Positions 25,624-35,393 are shown, numbered from the stretch's first letter. The stretch: DNA of 64,000 nucleotides from Methylobacterium sp. J-070 (GCF_022829385.1 NZ_JAKSXX010000053.1:20649-84648), one strand, 5' to 3'. The notes: generated from the sequence alone by a model not told the origin. Numbers and translations are program-made.

Positions 25624-25629
25624 GCGCTC

Positions 25630-26088
25630 ATGGGAAGGCGAGCTGGCCTCGTTGGCGGTAAAAAGGCGCTCGCGGAAGTCGCGAGCCACTGCGTCGCGAC
25701 GCGGGCTCGGCTTCTCTCCCGGGTGCTGACTGGCATCTATGACGACGCCTACCGCCCCTTCGGGGTCAATGCTCCGCAGCTGATCCTCCTCACGGTCGTC
25801 TCGCGGATCGGGCCGGCGAGCCGCGCGGAGATCGGCCGCTTCAACCATCAGGATCGCTCCACCCTGTCCCGCAACCTGGCCCCCATGCTCTCGGCCGGAT
25901 GGATCCAAGAAATCGAGCGTGCGGGTAAGGGGCGTGCAAGGCCCCTCGCCATCACCGAGCGTGGCCGACAGCTGCTCCTTTCCACCGTCCCCGCCTGGCG
26001 CTGCGCGCAGGCTGAGGCGGTGGCGATCCTCGGTGAGGCCGCTGCCGCCGCCATCACGGAGATCGGCGACAGCCTCATTAAGGCGTAA
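25630..26088 (+). CDS. MarR-family transcriptional regulator (second copy)
   Basis: 152 residues, winged helix: PQLILLTVVSRIGPASRAEIGRF, recognition helix NHQDRSTLSRNLAPML, wing EIERAGKGRARPLAITERGRQLL. It is a paralogue of the MarR at 23561-24031. ATG 25630 was chosen over in-frame starts at 25603 and 25612, which lie inside the operator, because it reproduces the 9-bp operator-to-ATG distance of the paralogue and coincides with the expected transcription start; a leaderless mRNA is inferred. It diverges from the MFS pump and precedes the nitrilase gene. Confidence 0.86.
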   Translation: MGRRAGLVGGKKALAEVASHCVATRARLLSRVLTGIYDDAYRPFGVNAPQLILLTVVSRIGPASRAEIGRFNHQDRSTLSRNLAPMLSAGWIQEIERAGKGRARPLAITERGRQLLLSTVPAWRCAQAEAVAILGEAAAAAITEIGDSLIKA

Positions 26089-26094
26089 GCGCGC

Positions 26095-26117
26095 GGTGTA
26101 TGTTGCATATACACCTT
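26095..26117. promoter_or_regulatory. MarR-type operator D / inverted repeat before the nitrilase
   Basis: GGTGTAT (26095-26101) and ATACACC (26109-26115) are perfect inverted arms around a TGCAT core. The stretch ATGTTGCATATACACCTT (26100-26117) also aligns with the MarR palindrome at about 13 of 18 positions. It lies 55 bp before the nitrilase ATG. Because TTTT follows the right arm, it could alternatively be a weak terminator for the upstream marR. Confidence 0.5.
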
Positions 26118-26172
26118 TTGTGCGTGTTGCTCTTCTAAGGCAGGCCCCGAACCAAACCGGAGAACGAACGTC

Positions 26173-27177
<1,005 letters not shown>

Positions 27178-27330
27178 GCCGCCCGCGTGGTCTACCACAC
27201 GGCTCCGCACCAAGCTTAATGGGGCACGTTCCAAACCTGTGCGCCCTTCGTGAAGATCGCAAAGAGTGGTTCTGCAATGGGTTTCGACCGTGAGGCCGGG
27301 ACCGCGAACTTTCAGCGGTTGGCCCCAGGG

Positions 27331-28242
27331 TCACGCCGGCGGTGGTCTTGTCGCTAGAGCGACGAGGTCGGATACCCGTGAGAGGAAGAGTTTGAGAACT
27401 TCCGGCGCATGCTCCCGGCGGTACCCGAGAACGAGATCGATCCCCGGAGGCTCCCCATCCGTGCTCAGGGGGCGGCTGATGACCGACCAGGGCAGGAAGT
27501 TGCGCGCGTACGCTGGCAGCAGCGCCACGCCCCGGGTGGATGAGACGAGCGACATCGCCATCGAGAGGTTGTCGACTTCGTGCGCCGGCGTGAGGTCGAG
27601 GCCGAACTGCGCGAGGTAGTCGTCGATTATGGTCCGCAAGGTCGGGGCGTTCCGGGCCACGATGATGAACGGGTCGTCGACAAGATCCTTGAGGCTGACC
27701 GCGTCCCGCTTCGCGAGGCGATGGTCGCTGGGAAGGACGACCACGAGCGGGTCCGTCGCGAGCGTCACGAAGGCCAGGTCCGGCATGTCGGCCTCGCGCC
27801 GCATGAACGCGACGTCGACCTTCCCCTGCATCAGCGCAGAGGCGAGGTCCGGCGAGGCCTGGCTTGAGATGGTGACGTCGACCTCCGGCAGCACGTCCCG
27901 CAGGACGCTGATCGCCCCTGCCAGCCAGTCGACCTCGTAGCCGGTCAGGAAGCCCAACACGAAGGTTGGCTTCACCGGACGGGCCGCTCGAACCGCCGCC
28001 TCCTTGGCAGCCTCTACCTGCGCGAGGGCGAGGCGGGCATGCTCCAGGAAGGCGCGGCCGGCCGCGGTCATCTCCACGCCGCGCACGCTCCGGGTGAGCA
28101 GCGGCACGCCGATCTCATATTCCAAATCCCGGATCTGCCGGCTCAGGGAGGGCTGGGCCGTGTGCAGTCGGTGCTCGGCAGCCAGCGTGAGGCTGCCTTC
28201 TTCGGCGACCGCCACGAAGTAGCGCAGGTGCCGCAGCTCCAA
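27331..28242 (-). CDS. LysR-family transcriptional regulator
   Basis: 303 residues with the canonical opening MELRHLRYFVAVAEEGSLTLAA, helix-turn-helix HTAQPSLSRQIRDLEYEIGV and a two-lobed substrate-binding domain (ending VSDLVALA). Start is TTG, fixed by the family N-terminus; no ATG exists in frame. It diverges from an SDR gene, the likely target, across a 165-bp region with a LysR box. The 153 bp between its stop and the nitrilase show no gene. Confidence 0.92.
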   Translation of the reverse strand: MELRHLRYFVAVAEEGSLTLAAEHRLHTAQPSLSRQIRDLEYEIGVPLLTRSVRGVEMTAAGRAFLEHARLALAQVEAAKEAAVRAARPVKPTFVLGFLTGYEVDWLAGAISVLRDVLPEVDVTISSQASPDLASALMQGKVDVAFMRREADMPDLAFVTLATDPLVVVLPSDHRLAKRDAVSLKDLVDDPFIIVARNAPTLRTIIDDYLAQFGLDLTPAHEVDNLSMAMSLVSSTRGVALLPAYARNFLPWSVISRPLSTDGEPPGIDLVLGYRREHAPEVLKLFLSRVSDLVALATRPPPA

Positions 28243-28253
28243 AACTCGGCTCC

Positions 28254-28268
28254 ATGCCTACGAGGTAT
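28254..28268. promoter_or_regulatory. LysR box (T-N11-A) between lysR and SDR
   Basis: ATGCCTACGAGGTAT is an interrupted palindrome (ATRCCT/AGGYAT) with the T-N11-A signature of LysR sites. It lies 11 bp upstream of the regulator's TTG, suggesting autoregulation and activation of the divergent SDR. Confidence 0.5.
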
Positions 28269-28407
28269 GCCCACAAACCTACAAAGTCTTTTCCGAACAC
28301 GCCAGGGCCACTTAGCTGAATCCTCGCAGGCGGCGGTTCTCACGCCGCCAAGACCGGAACGAAGTGCCTCGTGCACGGACCGTTCTCGGATCAGATCGAG
28401 GCACACC

Positions 28408-29154
28408 ATGAGCAAGCAAGTCGTTTTGATCACCGGCGCTCTCACCGGCATCGGTCGTGCCGCTGCCCTGGGCTTTGCCAAGAGCGGCAGCACCGTCGTC
28501 ATCTCCGGTCGGCATGAGGAGGCTGGCCAAGCCCTCGTCGCTGAGCTGAAGGAATTCGGCACGGAAGCCGCCTTCATCAGGGCGGACGTGCGCCGTGATG
28601 AGGAGGTCGCAAGCTTGGTCGATCAGGTTGTCGAGCGTTTCGGACGCCTGGACGCGGCGGTCAACAACGCCGGCACCGAAGGGCGGCCCGGACCGGTGAC
28701 CGAGCAGGATGCGGAGAGCTACGCAACGACCTTCGACACCAATGTCCTCGGCACGCTGCTCAGCATGAAGCACGAGCTTCGCGTCATGCAGGCACGGGGC
28801 GCCGGCAGCATCGTCAATATCTCCTCGACCTACGGCCATGGTGGAGCTGCCGGGGCCTCGATCTACGCGGCCAGCAAGCACGCGGTGGAGGGCCTGACGA
28901 AGTCGGCGGCCCTGGAGGCGGCGGGGTCTGGCGTCCGCGTGAACGCGGTGGCTCCGGGCCCGACCGACACCGGCATGCTCGACCGCTTCACGGGCAGCGC
29001 CGAGCGCAAGGCCGGCCTCGTCTCGGGCGTGCCGCTCCGGCGCGTGGGTGACCCTGACGAGGTCGCGAACGCCATCGTGTTCCTGGCCTCGGACCAGTCC
29101 TCGTTCACGACCGGCCAGATCCTGTCCGTGGACGGCGGCAAGTCCGCCGCCTGA
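28408..29154 (+). CDS. Short-chain dehydrogenase/reductase (classical SDR)
   Basis: 248 residues, complete classical SDR: TGALTGIGRAAA cofactor loop, NNAG (AAVNNAGTEG), catalytic Ser (NISSTYG), Tyr-x3-Lys (YAASK) and C-terminal TGQILSVDGG. An Arg in the SGRHEEAG segment after beta2 favours NADP(H). The ATG at 28408 begins the family N-terminus. Divergent from lysR and followed by a DUF427 gene after 35 bp, probably co-transcribed. Substrate unknown. Confidence 0.92.
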   Translation: MSKQVVLITGALTGIGRAAALGFAKSGSTVVISGRHEEAGQALVAELKEFGTEAAFIRADVRRDEEVASLVDQVVERFGRLDAAVNNAGTEGRPGPVTEQDAESYATTFDTNVLGTLLSMKHELRVMQARGAGSIVNISSTYGHGGAAGASIYAASKHAVEGLTKSAALEAAGSGVRVNAVAPGPTDTGMLDRFTGSAERKAGLVSGVPLRRVGDPDEVANAIVFLASDQSSFTTGQILSVDGGKSAA

Positions 29155-29189
29155 GCACGACCCGAAGGTGCGAAGCCCAGGAGGCGAAC

Positions 29190-29591
29190 ATGGACCAGAC
29201 ACGCTCTGCCAGCGGCAAGCCGATCAAGGTTCCCGGCCCCAGCCACCCCATCGAGATCGCGACGAACCCGAACCGCGTGGTGGTCACGGTCGCCGGCCGG
29301 GTCATGGCCGACACCAGAAACGCGCTGACCCTGCGCGAGGCGGCCTATCCGGCGGTGCAATACATCCCCCGCGAGGATGTTGACATGGCGCTGCTCGCGC
29401 GCACCGAGCACGCCACTTACTGCCCGTACAAGGGCGACTGCGCCTACTTCAGCATCCCGCTCGGCGGCGAGCGCTCGGTGAACGCAGTCTGGTCCTACGA
29501 GGCTCCCTACGAGGCTGTCGAGGCGATCAAGGACCACGTCGCCTTTTACTCCAACCGCGTCGACGCCGTCGAGGAGCGGCCGGGGTCATAG
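29190..29591 (+). CDS. DUF427 family protein
   Basis: 133 residues. The DUF427 core is seen: NRVVVTVAGRVMADTRNALTL, PAVQYIPREDVDMALL, HATYCPYKGDCAYFSI and VWSYEAPYEAVEAIKDHVAFY. Family members are small beta-rich proteins of unknown function, often beside SDRs or oxidoreductases, as here between two SDR genes. GGAGGCGAAC precedes the ATG. Confidence 0.88.
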   Translation: MDQTRSASGKPIKVPGPSHPIEIATNPNRVVVTVAGRVMADTRNALTLREAAYPAVQYIPREDVDMALLARTEHATYCPYKGDCAYFSIPLGGERSVNAVWSYEAPYEAVEAIKDHVAFYSNRVDAVEERPGS

Positions 29592-29717
29592 ACCCTCACC
29601 CCTCCTCCTTTCTGACTGCAGCAAACCCTCTCGAAGAACCGGCACCGCACCGCCGACGCCCTCGCGCCAGCGGAGGCGGTCGGCTGCGCAATCGCCTCCC
29701 TCGATAGAAGACTTGTC

Positions 29718-30464
29718 ATGACAAACCTCACCGGCAAGACCGCCCTCGTCACCGGCGGCTCGCGCGGCATCGGCCGTGCCGCCGCCCTCGCCCTCGCCAG
29801 CGCCGGCGCACAGGTGCTCGTCCACTACGGCCGTGCCGAAGCCGAGGCCGACGCAGCGGTGGCCGAGATCCAGGCCGCTGGCGGTCGCGCCGAGAAGATC
29901 GGCGCGGACCTCTCGGATCCGCAAGGGGCCCACACCCTGGCTGCCCGGACGCGAACCATCGTCGGGGACCGGCTCGACGTGCTCGTCGTCAACGCTGGCA
30001 TCTCCAAGGCCGTGTCCATCGAGGAGACCACGGTCGCCGACTTCGACGCGCTGTTTGCGGTCAACGTGCGGGCGCCATACTTCCTCGTCCAGCAGCTCCT
30101 GCCCATCCTCGGCACCGGCTGCAGCGTGATCTTCACCGCCTCACTCGGCGCGCGCGCCGCAGTCCCCAACCTCGCGGCCTACGCGGCCAGCAAGGGCGCC
30201 GTCGCCACGCTCGTGACGCAACTCGCTGCGGCGCTCGGCGGCCGCGGCATTCGGGTGAACGCCGTCGCGCCCGGCGTGATCGACACCGAAATGTCGAGCT
30301 TCGCCAAGACCGAGAAGGGCCGTGGCTTCATCCTCGGCATGCAGGCCCTAAAGCGCATCGGCAAGCCCGACGATGTCGGAGGGGTCTTCGCCTTCCTCGC
30401 CTCCGACGCAGCCCGCTGGATGACCGGCGACACCGTCCACGTTGACGGCGGCTCGAAGCTTTGA
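29718..30464 (+). CDS. Short-chain dehydrogenase/reductase (FabG-like)
   Basis: 248 residues: TGGSRGIGRAAALAL, VVNAGIS, catalytic Ser (FTASLGA), YAASKGA, VNAVAPGVIDTEM and MTGDTVHVDGG. His-Tyr-Gly-Arg after beta2 (LVHYGRAEAEAD) suggests NADP preference. It resembles 3-oxoacyl-ACP reductase-type SDRs, but context (stress genes, DUF427) argues against fatty-acid synthesis. It follows DUF427 after 126 bp, so the three genes may form one operon. Confidence 0.9.
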   Translation: MTNLTGKTALVTGGSRGIGRAAALALASAGAQVLVHYGRAEAEADAAVAEIQAAGGRAEKIGADLSDPQGAHTLAARTRTIVGDRLDVLVVNAGISKAVSIEETTVADFDALFAVNVRAPYFLVQQLLPILGTGCSVIFTASLGARAAVPNLAAYAASKGAVATLVTQLAAALGGRGIRVNAVAPGVIDTEMSSFAKTEKGRGFILGMQALKRIGKPDDVGGVFAFLASDAARWMTGDTVHVDGGSKL

Positions 30465-30655
30465 GGTGCGCAGGAACGATGCCCGCCGCGCTTGCGAGGT
30501 ACAGCGAACCCGGAGTCCCGCCTATTGCGGCCGCCGTGTCGAACGCGGTGTTCGTCCCAACGGGCCACTGTAAGAAATGTCACGCTTGGTACCCATTCTT
30601 GGACGTCCGAGATGGGTGGTTTGCGGACGTCCAGCGCGCTGCCACACTCGATCCG

Positions 30656-31210
30656 ATGGACGACGCGATCACGACCGCCTTCACATCCCTGATCGGTCTG
30701 CCCTGTTGGGGCGTCCAGCGGGGGCACGGCAGCATGCTCACCTTCGAGTTCGGTCCGCCCTACCTCCGGATCAGGGAGCCCTACGTCTCAAACTCGCCCG
30801 CGGCCTGGATACGTGAGCGGGCCGCGCGGCGGCGCATCCGACCCTGCGGGGCGTGGCACCTGTTCATCTTCTGCTGCCACTGGCGCATCGCCGTCTCCGG
30901 CGAGGTGTTGGCGGAAGACGAGAGCCCGGTCGATCAGATCGAGGCCGCGGTACACGCGGTGGATGGACAGAAGCTGACGATGTTCGCGCTTGATGCCGTC
31001 ACCTGCACGACGACGTTCGCGTTTGATCTTGGGGCCAGCCTGACGACGTGGCCCTACGCGGACGAGATCGACGAGCCGTGGTCGCTATATCAGCCCGAGG
31101 GGCAGGTCCTGGCTTATCGAAGCGACGGCTGCCGCAGCCTCGGTTCGGCCGACGAGGACCCCGACCGCCACGTCTGGATACCCGTCGATCAGGACGTGCG
31201 TGTCCCTTAG
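30656..31210 (+). CDS. Hypothetical protein
   Basis: 184 residues starting MDDAITTAFTSLIGLPCWGVQRG. Contains the segments GHGSMLTFEFGPPYLRIREPY and CGAWHLFIFCCHWRIAVSGE, then a C-terminal part ending in SLYQPEGQVLAYRSDG. No signal peptide or membrane segment. I do not recognise the family. The frame is open 65 codons further upstream, but that part (30465-30655) looks unlike coding sequence of the same protein. The next gene on the other strand is a hypothetical with similar features (C/W-rich, nucleus of 130 residues). Confidence 0.6.
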   Translation: MDDAITTAFTSLIGLPCWGVQRGHGSMLTFEFGPPYLRIREPYVSNSPAAWIRERAARRRIRPCGAWHLFIFCCHWRIAVSGEVLAEDESPVDQIEAAVHAVDGQKLTMFALDAVTCTTTFAFDLGASLTTWPYADEIDEPWSLYQPEGQVLAYRSDGCRSLGSADEDPDRHVWIPVDQDVRVP

Positions 31211-31245
31211 CGCCGGGTCGTCCGAGAAGGGTGTGAACCGGCCGC

Positions 31246-31647
31246 TCACCGGTCAGTCCGTACATCCGCGAAAGTCTTACTGACGCGAACCAGAGTGACC
31301 ACGTCGTCCGTCTCAACCTCACACCACGAACTATCGATAGCCCGGAGTATCACCCAAGGCGTGCCATCTCCGTCGTCGTAGGCAGAGAACTCGCCCCAGA
31401 TGACCTGTTCCACCTGACCGAAAATCTGACCCAACACGACGCCGGAAACACGCTTTAAAGATTGGCAGAGCGCCTCAAGATGAATTGCCCCTTCGCCCGT
31501 AGCGGAGAGGGTTTCGTTGAAGCGGGCGACCCCGGCAACCTGCCATGAGGCCCGGATCGCGCGCTCACCGAGCATCGGCAGTACAAGGCGAGGATCAACT
31601 ACAGCGGCGTGCTGCGGCTCAAGGTCATGGATTTGTAACGTCGGCAT
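31246..31647 (-). CDS. Hypothetical protein
   Basis: 133 residues beginning MPTLQIHDLEPQHAAVVDPRL, predicted soluble, no motif recognised. Segments VLGQIFGQVEQVIWGEFSAYDDGDG and WVILRAIDSSWCEVETDDVV look like a small beta domain. It converges on the hypothetical gene at 30656 with 35 bp between stops. The start at 31647 is the best ATG; the frame stays open upstream to 31833 without a ribosome site. The 189 bp up to the next gene are without recognisable coding content. Confidence 0.5.
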   Translation of the reverse strand: MPTLQIHDLEPQHAAVVDPRLVLPMLGERAIRASWQVAGVARFNETLSATGEGAIHLEALCQSLKRVSGVVLGQIFGQVEQVIWGEFSAYDDGDGTPWVILRAIDSSWCEVETDDVVTLVRVSKTFADVRTDR

Positions 31648-31836
31648 CGTCCAGCCCCCGCGTGAGGCTATTCTGGCATGGTGCTGAGCGTCTGCAATGG
31701 GTGGTTTTCTGCCCATCCGCTCTTGGACGCGGTTGCATCGAAGCGGACAATGCCGCAGGGGCCGCTCGCGACCCGTCTCGGACGCCGAGAAGGTCCGCTT
31801 GTGGGTGCATAGCCACTGCACGGGGTCCGCCACGCG

Positions 31837-32733
31837 TCAGTCGCTAACTGGACTCAAACCGGCGAGCAGGGGAGCGTGCGCCACAAGCCTGCGGAACAGG
31901 AAATCGTTGAACAGCCGCACGCGCTTCGTCTTCCGCGCTTCCTCCTGGGTGAGGAGCCAGAGCGTCCCGTACATGTGCAGGTCGGTCCCCGGCACCCTGA
32001 CCAGGAGGGGGTCGGCATCCCCGACGAAACACGGCAGCGTCGTGATGCCGAGCCCTTGCCGGACCGCCGCGAGCTGAGATCCGGCATCCGTGACCCTGAA
32101 CGGGACTTCGGCGGCGCGAACCTCGCCCTCGCCGGCCCAGTCCGGGACCCCATGGGCGCTGATGACGATCCAGCGGATGGGATCGGGCGCGCCTGCACGC
32201 CGCGCGGCGATGCAGGCGCGGGAGACGTAGACGCCCCCGAACAGGTCGGGCCCCTTCAGGCCGTGGAGATTAAGCGGCAGGCTCTTGCGGTCGTAGACGA
32301 CCCGGATCGCGACGTCGGCTTCCCGGTTCGTCAGGTTCGCCAGCTCGCCGGACGACGAGATGTCCATCTCGATGTCCGGATGCAGGCGCGCGAATTCGGC
32401 GAGGTCAGGCATGAGGAGGTGGGTCGAGAGGGGCGGCGCGAGTGTCACCCGCAGGAGCCCGCGCACGCTCTGGTCCCGACCGAAGACACGGCCCTCCAGC
32501 AAGTTCGAAGTCGCCTCCATCCGGTCCGCGAGTTCGAGGATCTCCTCGCCCGCGCTCGTGATGCGGTAGCCTGACGGCAGCTTCTCGAACATCTGAACGC
32601 CGAGGCGTTCCTCAAGCTGGCCGACACGCCGGAGCACGGTCGCGTGGTTCACGCCGAGGCGTTGGGCGGCCGCCCGCACCGAGCCGGCGCGCGCCACGGC
32701 CAGGAAATAGCGGACGTCGTCCCAGTCGATCAT
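31837..32733 (-). CDS. LysR-family transcriptional regulator
   Basis: 298 residues: MIDWDDVRYFLAVARAGSVRAA, helix-turn-helix GVNHATVLRRVGQLEERLGV, and substrate-binding lobe through LRVTLAPPLSTHLLMPDLAEF to FLFRRLVAHAPLL. The N-terminus is that of LysR proteins of the DsdC/GcvA-unlike 'DWDDVRYF' subgroup. The ATG at 32733 fixes this start. It diverges from an SDR gene, the expected target. Confidence 0.9.
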   Translation of the reverse strand: MIDWDDVRYFLAVARAGSVRAAAQRLGVNHATVLRRVGQLEERLGVQMFEKLPSGYRITSAGEEILELADRMEATSNLLEGRVFGRDQSVRGLLRVTLAPPLSTHLLMPDLAEFARLHPDIEMDISSSGELANLTNREADVAIRVVYDRKSLPLNLHGLKGPDLFGGVYVSRACIAARRAGAPDPIRWIVISAHGVPDWAGEGEVRAAEVPFRVTDAGSQLAAVRQGLGITTLPCFVGDADPLLVRVPGTDLHMYGTLWLLTQEEARKTKRVRLFNDFLFRRLVAHAPLLAGLSPVSD

Positions 32734-32902
32734 GGTGCGTCCTGGCACCGGGGGGCACCCCGTTCCGGGCTCGTGTGCCGACGTCCCGGACGGCAACGCA
32801 TCTGCATCATTTGGATGGGGGCGTTGAGGTGGCCATGGGCCTGCCGGTTCTAGCCGGGGTTACCCGTCTCCGCTACCCGGCTTACGCGCCAGGTGGATCG
32901 AT

Positions 32903-32932
32903 TTCGCACCACCGATGTGCGCACCTTCGCAC
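32903..32932. promoter_or_regulatory. Direct repeat in the lysR-SDR divergent region
   Basis: TTCGCAC occurs at 32903-32909 and 32926-32932, 23 bp apart (about two helical turns), with the palindrome GTGCGCAC between. A plausible regulator binding array about 85 bp before the SDR start. No other signal is evident in the 282-bp region. Confidence 0.3.
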
Positions 32933-33015
32933 TCAACATCCGGCGGCCACGGATGCATTTCGGGGCTCTGGGAGACATCCCCGGACGTCAGGAACGGAGC
33001 ACCGGAGTGGCAGTC

Positions 33016-33765
33016 ATGAAGAGACTCGAAGGCAAGGTCGCGGTCATCACCGGCGGAAACAGCGGGATTGGATTGGCCACGGCCAAGCGCTTCGTCGAGG
33101 AGGGCGCCCACGTCGTGATCACCGGGCGGCGGGAGAAGGAGTTGCAGGAGGCGGCGGCCTCGATCCGGGACAACGTCACGACGGTCGCGGGCGACGTCAC
33201 CCGGCTGGAGGACCTGGACCGGCTCTATGCAGTCGTGAAGGAGAAGCACGGCCACATCGACGTGCTCTTCGCGAATGCCGGCTGGGGTGAACTCGCACCG
33301 CTCGCAGCGGCCACCGAAGCTCACTTCGACAAGACCTTCGACCTGAACGCGAAGGGGACGTTCTTCACCGTGCAGAAGGCCCTTCCCCTGTTCAGGGACG
33401 GGGGCTCGATCATCCTGACCTCCTCGGTCGCGAACGTGAGGGGAGACGCGGCCTTCACGGCCTACGCCGCCGCCAAGGCCGCCGTGCGCTGCTTCGCCCG
33501 CGGCTGGACGGCGGAGCTGAAGGATCGAAGGATCCGCGTGAATTCCATGAGCCCCGGCCCCATCGAGACTCCGGCCCTGGAGAAGGTGGGCCTCACCGCA
33601 GAGCAGGTCGAGCAGGCGGTCGCCAGTTTCGCCTCGCAGGTCCCGCTCGGCCGCAGGGGCAAGCCTGAGGAGGTCGCGGCCGCCGTCCTGTTCCTCGCTT
33701 CTGACGAAAGCTCCTTCGTCACCGGCGTGGATCTCGCCGTCGACGGCGGCATGGCCCAGGTCTGA
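33016..33765 (+). CDS. Short-chain dehydrogenase/reductase
   Basis: 249 residues: TGGNSGIGLATAKRF, FANAGWGELAPLA (N-A-G), catalytic Ser (TSSVANV), Tyr-x3-Lys (YAAAK), NSMSPGPIETP, and FVTGVDLAVDGGMAQV. ITGRREKELQEA after beta2 favours NADP(H). Such SDRs are frequent next to a divergent LysR. The ATG at 33016 has GGAGTGGCAGTC upstream. Followed by a SnoaL-like gene after 32 bp, likely in one operon. Substrate unknown. Confidence 0.92.
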   Translation: MKRLEGKVAVITGGNSGIGLATAKRFVEEGAHVVITGRREKELQEAAASIRDNVTTVAGDVTRLEDLDRLYAVVKEKHGHIDVLFANAGWGELAPLAAATEAHFDKTFDLNAKGTFFTVQKALPLFRDGGSIILTSSVANVRGDAAFTAYAAAKAAVRCFARGWTAELKDRRIRVNSMSPGPIETPALEKVGLTAEQVEQAVASFASQVPLGRRGKPEEVAAAVLFLASDESSFVTGVDLAVDGGMAQV

Positions 33766-33797
33766 CCTGACGCCGTACTGGATCGGGGTAAGCCACC

Positions 33798-34226
33798 ATG
33801 AGCACCGAGCAGAACGTCCGGACGGTGAAGGACTTCTTCGCCGCGATGGGCAAGGGCGACGGGGAGGCCCTCCTGGCGCTGGTCGCCGAGGACATCGAGT
33901 GGATCATCCCGGGCAAGGACTGGCCGCTGGCGGGAACGTATCGCGGGCAGGCGGGCCTGGCGCGGCTGCTCAAGACCGCGTCCGGGTCGATGGAGACGTC
34001 GACGGAGCCCCGGGAGTTCGTCGCCCAGGGCGACCGGGTGCTGGTGGTCGGCTTCGCCAGGGGGAAGGTCAAGGCCACGAACAAGCCGTTCGAGGATGAC
34101 TGGGTCTTCGCCATCACGGTCCGGGACGGCAAGCTTACCCGCGTCCGGGAGTATGTCGACACCCAGGCCTTGGCGCGGGCCGCCGAGACGGAGACGGCCC
34201 CGGCGCGCTCGTCCACCGGGTCCTGA
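33798..34226 (+). CDS. SnoaL-like/ketosteroid-isomerase-fold protein
   Basis: 142 residues with the cone-shaped NTF2-like fold: MSTEQNVRTVKDFFAAMGKGD, LLALVAEDIEWIIPG, TYRGQAGLARLL and VREYVDTQALA. Proteins of this type include isomerases, hydrolases and stress proteins, and the reaction cannot be predicted. It follows the SDR by 32 bp, so they are probably co-transcribed. A strong inverted repeat directly after the stop marks the operon end. Confidence 0.85.
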   Translation: MSTEQNVRTVKDFFAAMGKGDGEALLALVAEDIEWIIPGKDWPLAGTYRGQAGLARLLKTASGSMETSTEPREFVAQGDRVLVVGFARGKVKATNKPFEDDWVFAITVRDGKLTRVREYVDTQALARAAETETAPARSSTGS

Positions 34227-34232
34227 GCCGTA

Positions 34233-34256
34233 GGGCAAGCCTCACGAGGCTTGCCC
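34233..34256. terminator. Hairpin after the SDR-SnoaL operon
   Basis: GGGCAAGCCTC and GAGGCTTGCCC are perfect inverted arms with a minimal loop, 6 bp after the SnoaL stop. No T-run, so factor-assisted or bidirectional termination is possible. Confidence 0.6.
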
Positions 34257-34330
34257 CAGCACCGCGCGGGCCGCGGAGCGACGTCTCGACGCCGCGCGCT
34301 CGTCGCATGTCCGACCCTGAAGGAAATCCC

Positions 34331-34963
34331 ATGTACGACCAAGCCACGCAATCAGAACTGGTCCGGTTCGCGCGCGTCGATGCGGGCGCCACGGTCATCG
34401 ACGTCTACCCGGGAGGCGGTGACTGGACCCGTGTCCTCTCGGACGTCGTCGGACCCGAAGGTCGGGTCTACAGCTTCGTGCCGGCCGAGGTCGCGCACTT
34501 CAAGAACGACCCTGTCGGCCTCATGCAGATGCTGGCGAAGGAGCCGGGCCGGGAAAACGTCGAAGCCGTCTCCGCGGACCTCGTCGCGTTGGCGGAGGTC
34601 ACGCAGCCCGCGGACATCCTGTGGCTCCACCTGTTCTACCACGATCTCCACACCGCGCTGATCCAGGGCAAGGGCGCGACGGCGGACACCTTCAACCGGG
34701 CCGTCCATGACCGGCTGAGGCCCGGCGGCCGCTACGTCGTCGTCGACCACGCCGCCGCCGCCGGGTCGGGCACGAGCGATACCCAATCCCTCCACCGGAT
34801 CGATCCTGCGTTGGTCCGCGAGGAGGTCGAGGCGGCCGGCTTCGTGCTGGATGCCGTGAGCACCCTGCTTGCGAACGAGGAGGATCCGCACTCGATCAAG
34901 GTGTTCGATCCGTCGATCAAGGGTCGGACGGATCGTTTCGCCTACCGGTTCATGAAACCCTGA
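34331..34963 (+). CDS. Class I SAM-dependent methyltransferase-like protein
   Basis: 210 residues. VIDVYPGGGDWTRVLSDVVGP-GRVYSF is a SAM-binding motif I with an acidic end of beta2; LRPGGRYVVVDHAAAAGSG is the post-III region. The same shape occurs in a family of exported methyltransferases annotated only as such; here no signal peptide is visible. The ATG at 34331 follows GAAGGAAATCCC; an in-frame ATG 8 codons upstream lacks a ribosome site. It stands alone between a hairpin and 430 bp without genes. Substrate unknown. Confidence 0.8.
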   Translation: MYDQATQSELVRFARVDAGATVIDVYPGGGDWTRVLSDVVGPEGRVYSFVPAEVAHFKNDPVGLMQMLAKEPGRENVEAVSADLVALAEVTQPADILWLHLFYHDLHTALIQGKGATADTFNRAVHDRLRPGGRYVVVDHAAAAGSGTSDTQSLHRIDPALVREEVEAAGFVLDAVSTLLANEEDPHSIKVFDPSIKGRTDRFAYRFMKP

Positions 34964-35393
34964 GTGGCTTGGCCGGTCCGCCTCCAGTGGCCCGTAGGCG
35001 CTGATTGCACGGCAATACAAGCGCAATTCTTCGATTTCTTTCAGGCCGCACGGACGTGCGCGCTTCGGGGTAGGTGGACAGAGCTGCCGAATGACCAAGT
35101 TGGGCGCACCGCGGACGAAATGCCTGCGGGAAAGACGTCCGCTTCGGGGAACCACGCGACCGCGATTGTATGGCCGGGTCGGGTCGACATCGGACGGTAC
35201 CAACCGTCAGGTTTCGACCTCTAGCGCCTGGGCTCCCTCTCGTTCGATTCCGACGCTTTCAAGGGCGCATCTCCAGAAAAGAACAAGCCTCGTCGATAGG
35301 CTTCAACCCGAGCCAATCGACGGGCACGTGTTCAACTGTCCTCGCAATGCCGATGGGCCCTCCACCAGCCTCGGCAGATCCGGGGATGGCACG
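34964..35393. other. Gene-free stretch before the transglutaminase
   Basis: 430 bp between the methyltransferase and the transglutaminase. No open frame in it resembles a protein and no strong promoter, repeat or hairpin is seen. It could be decayed sequence. Confidence 0.5.

Noticed and set aside
27188..27204. Hairpin GTGG-TCTA-CCAC after the nitrilase as a terminator
   Set aside because: Only four base pairs and no T-run; too weak to call.
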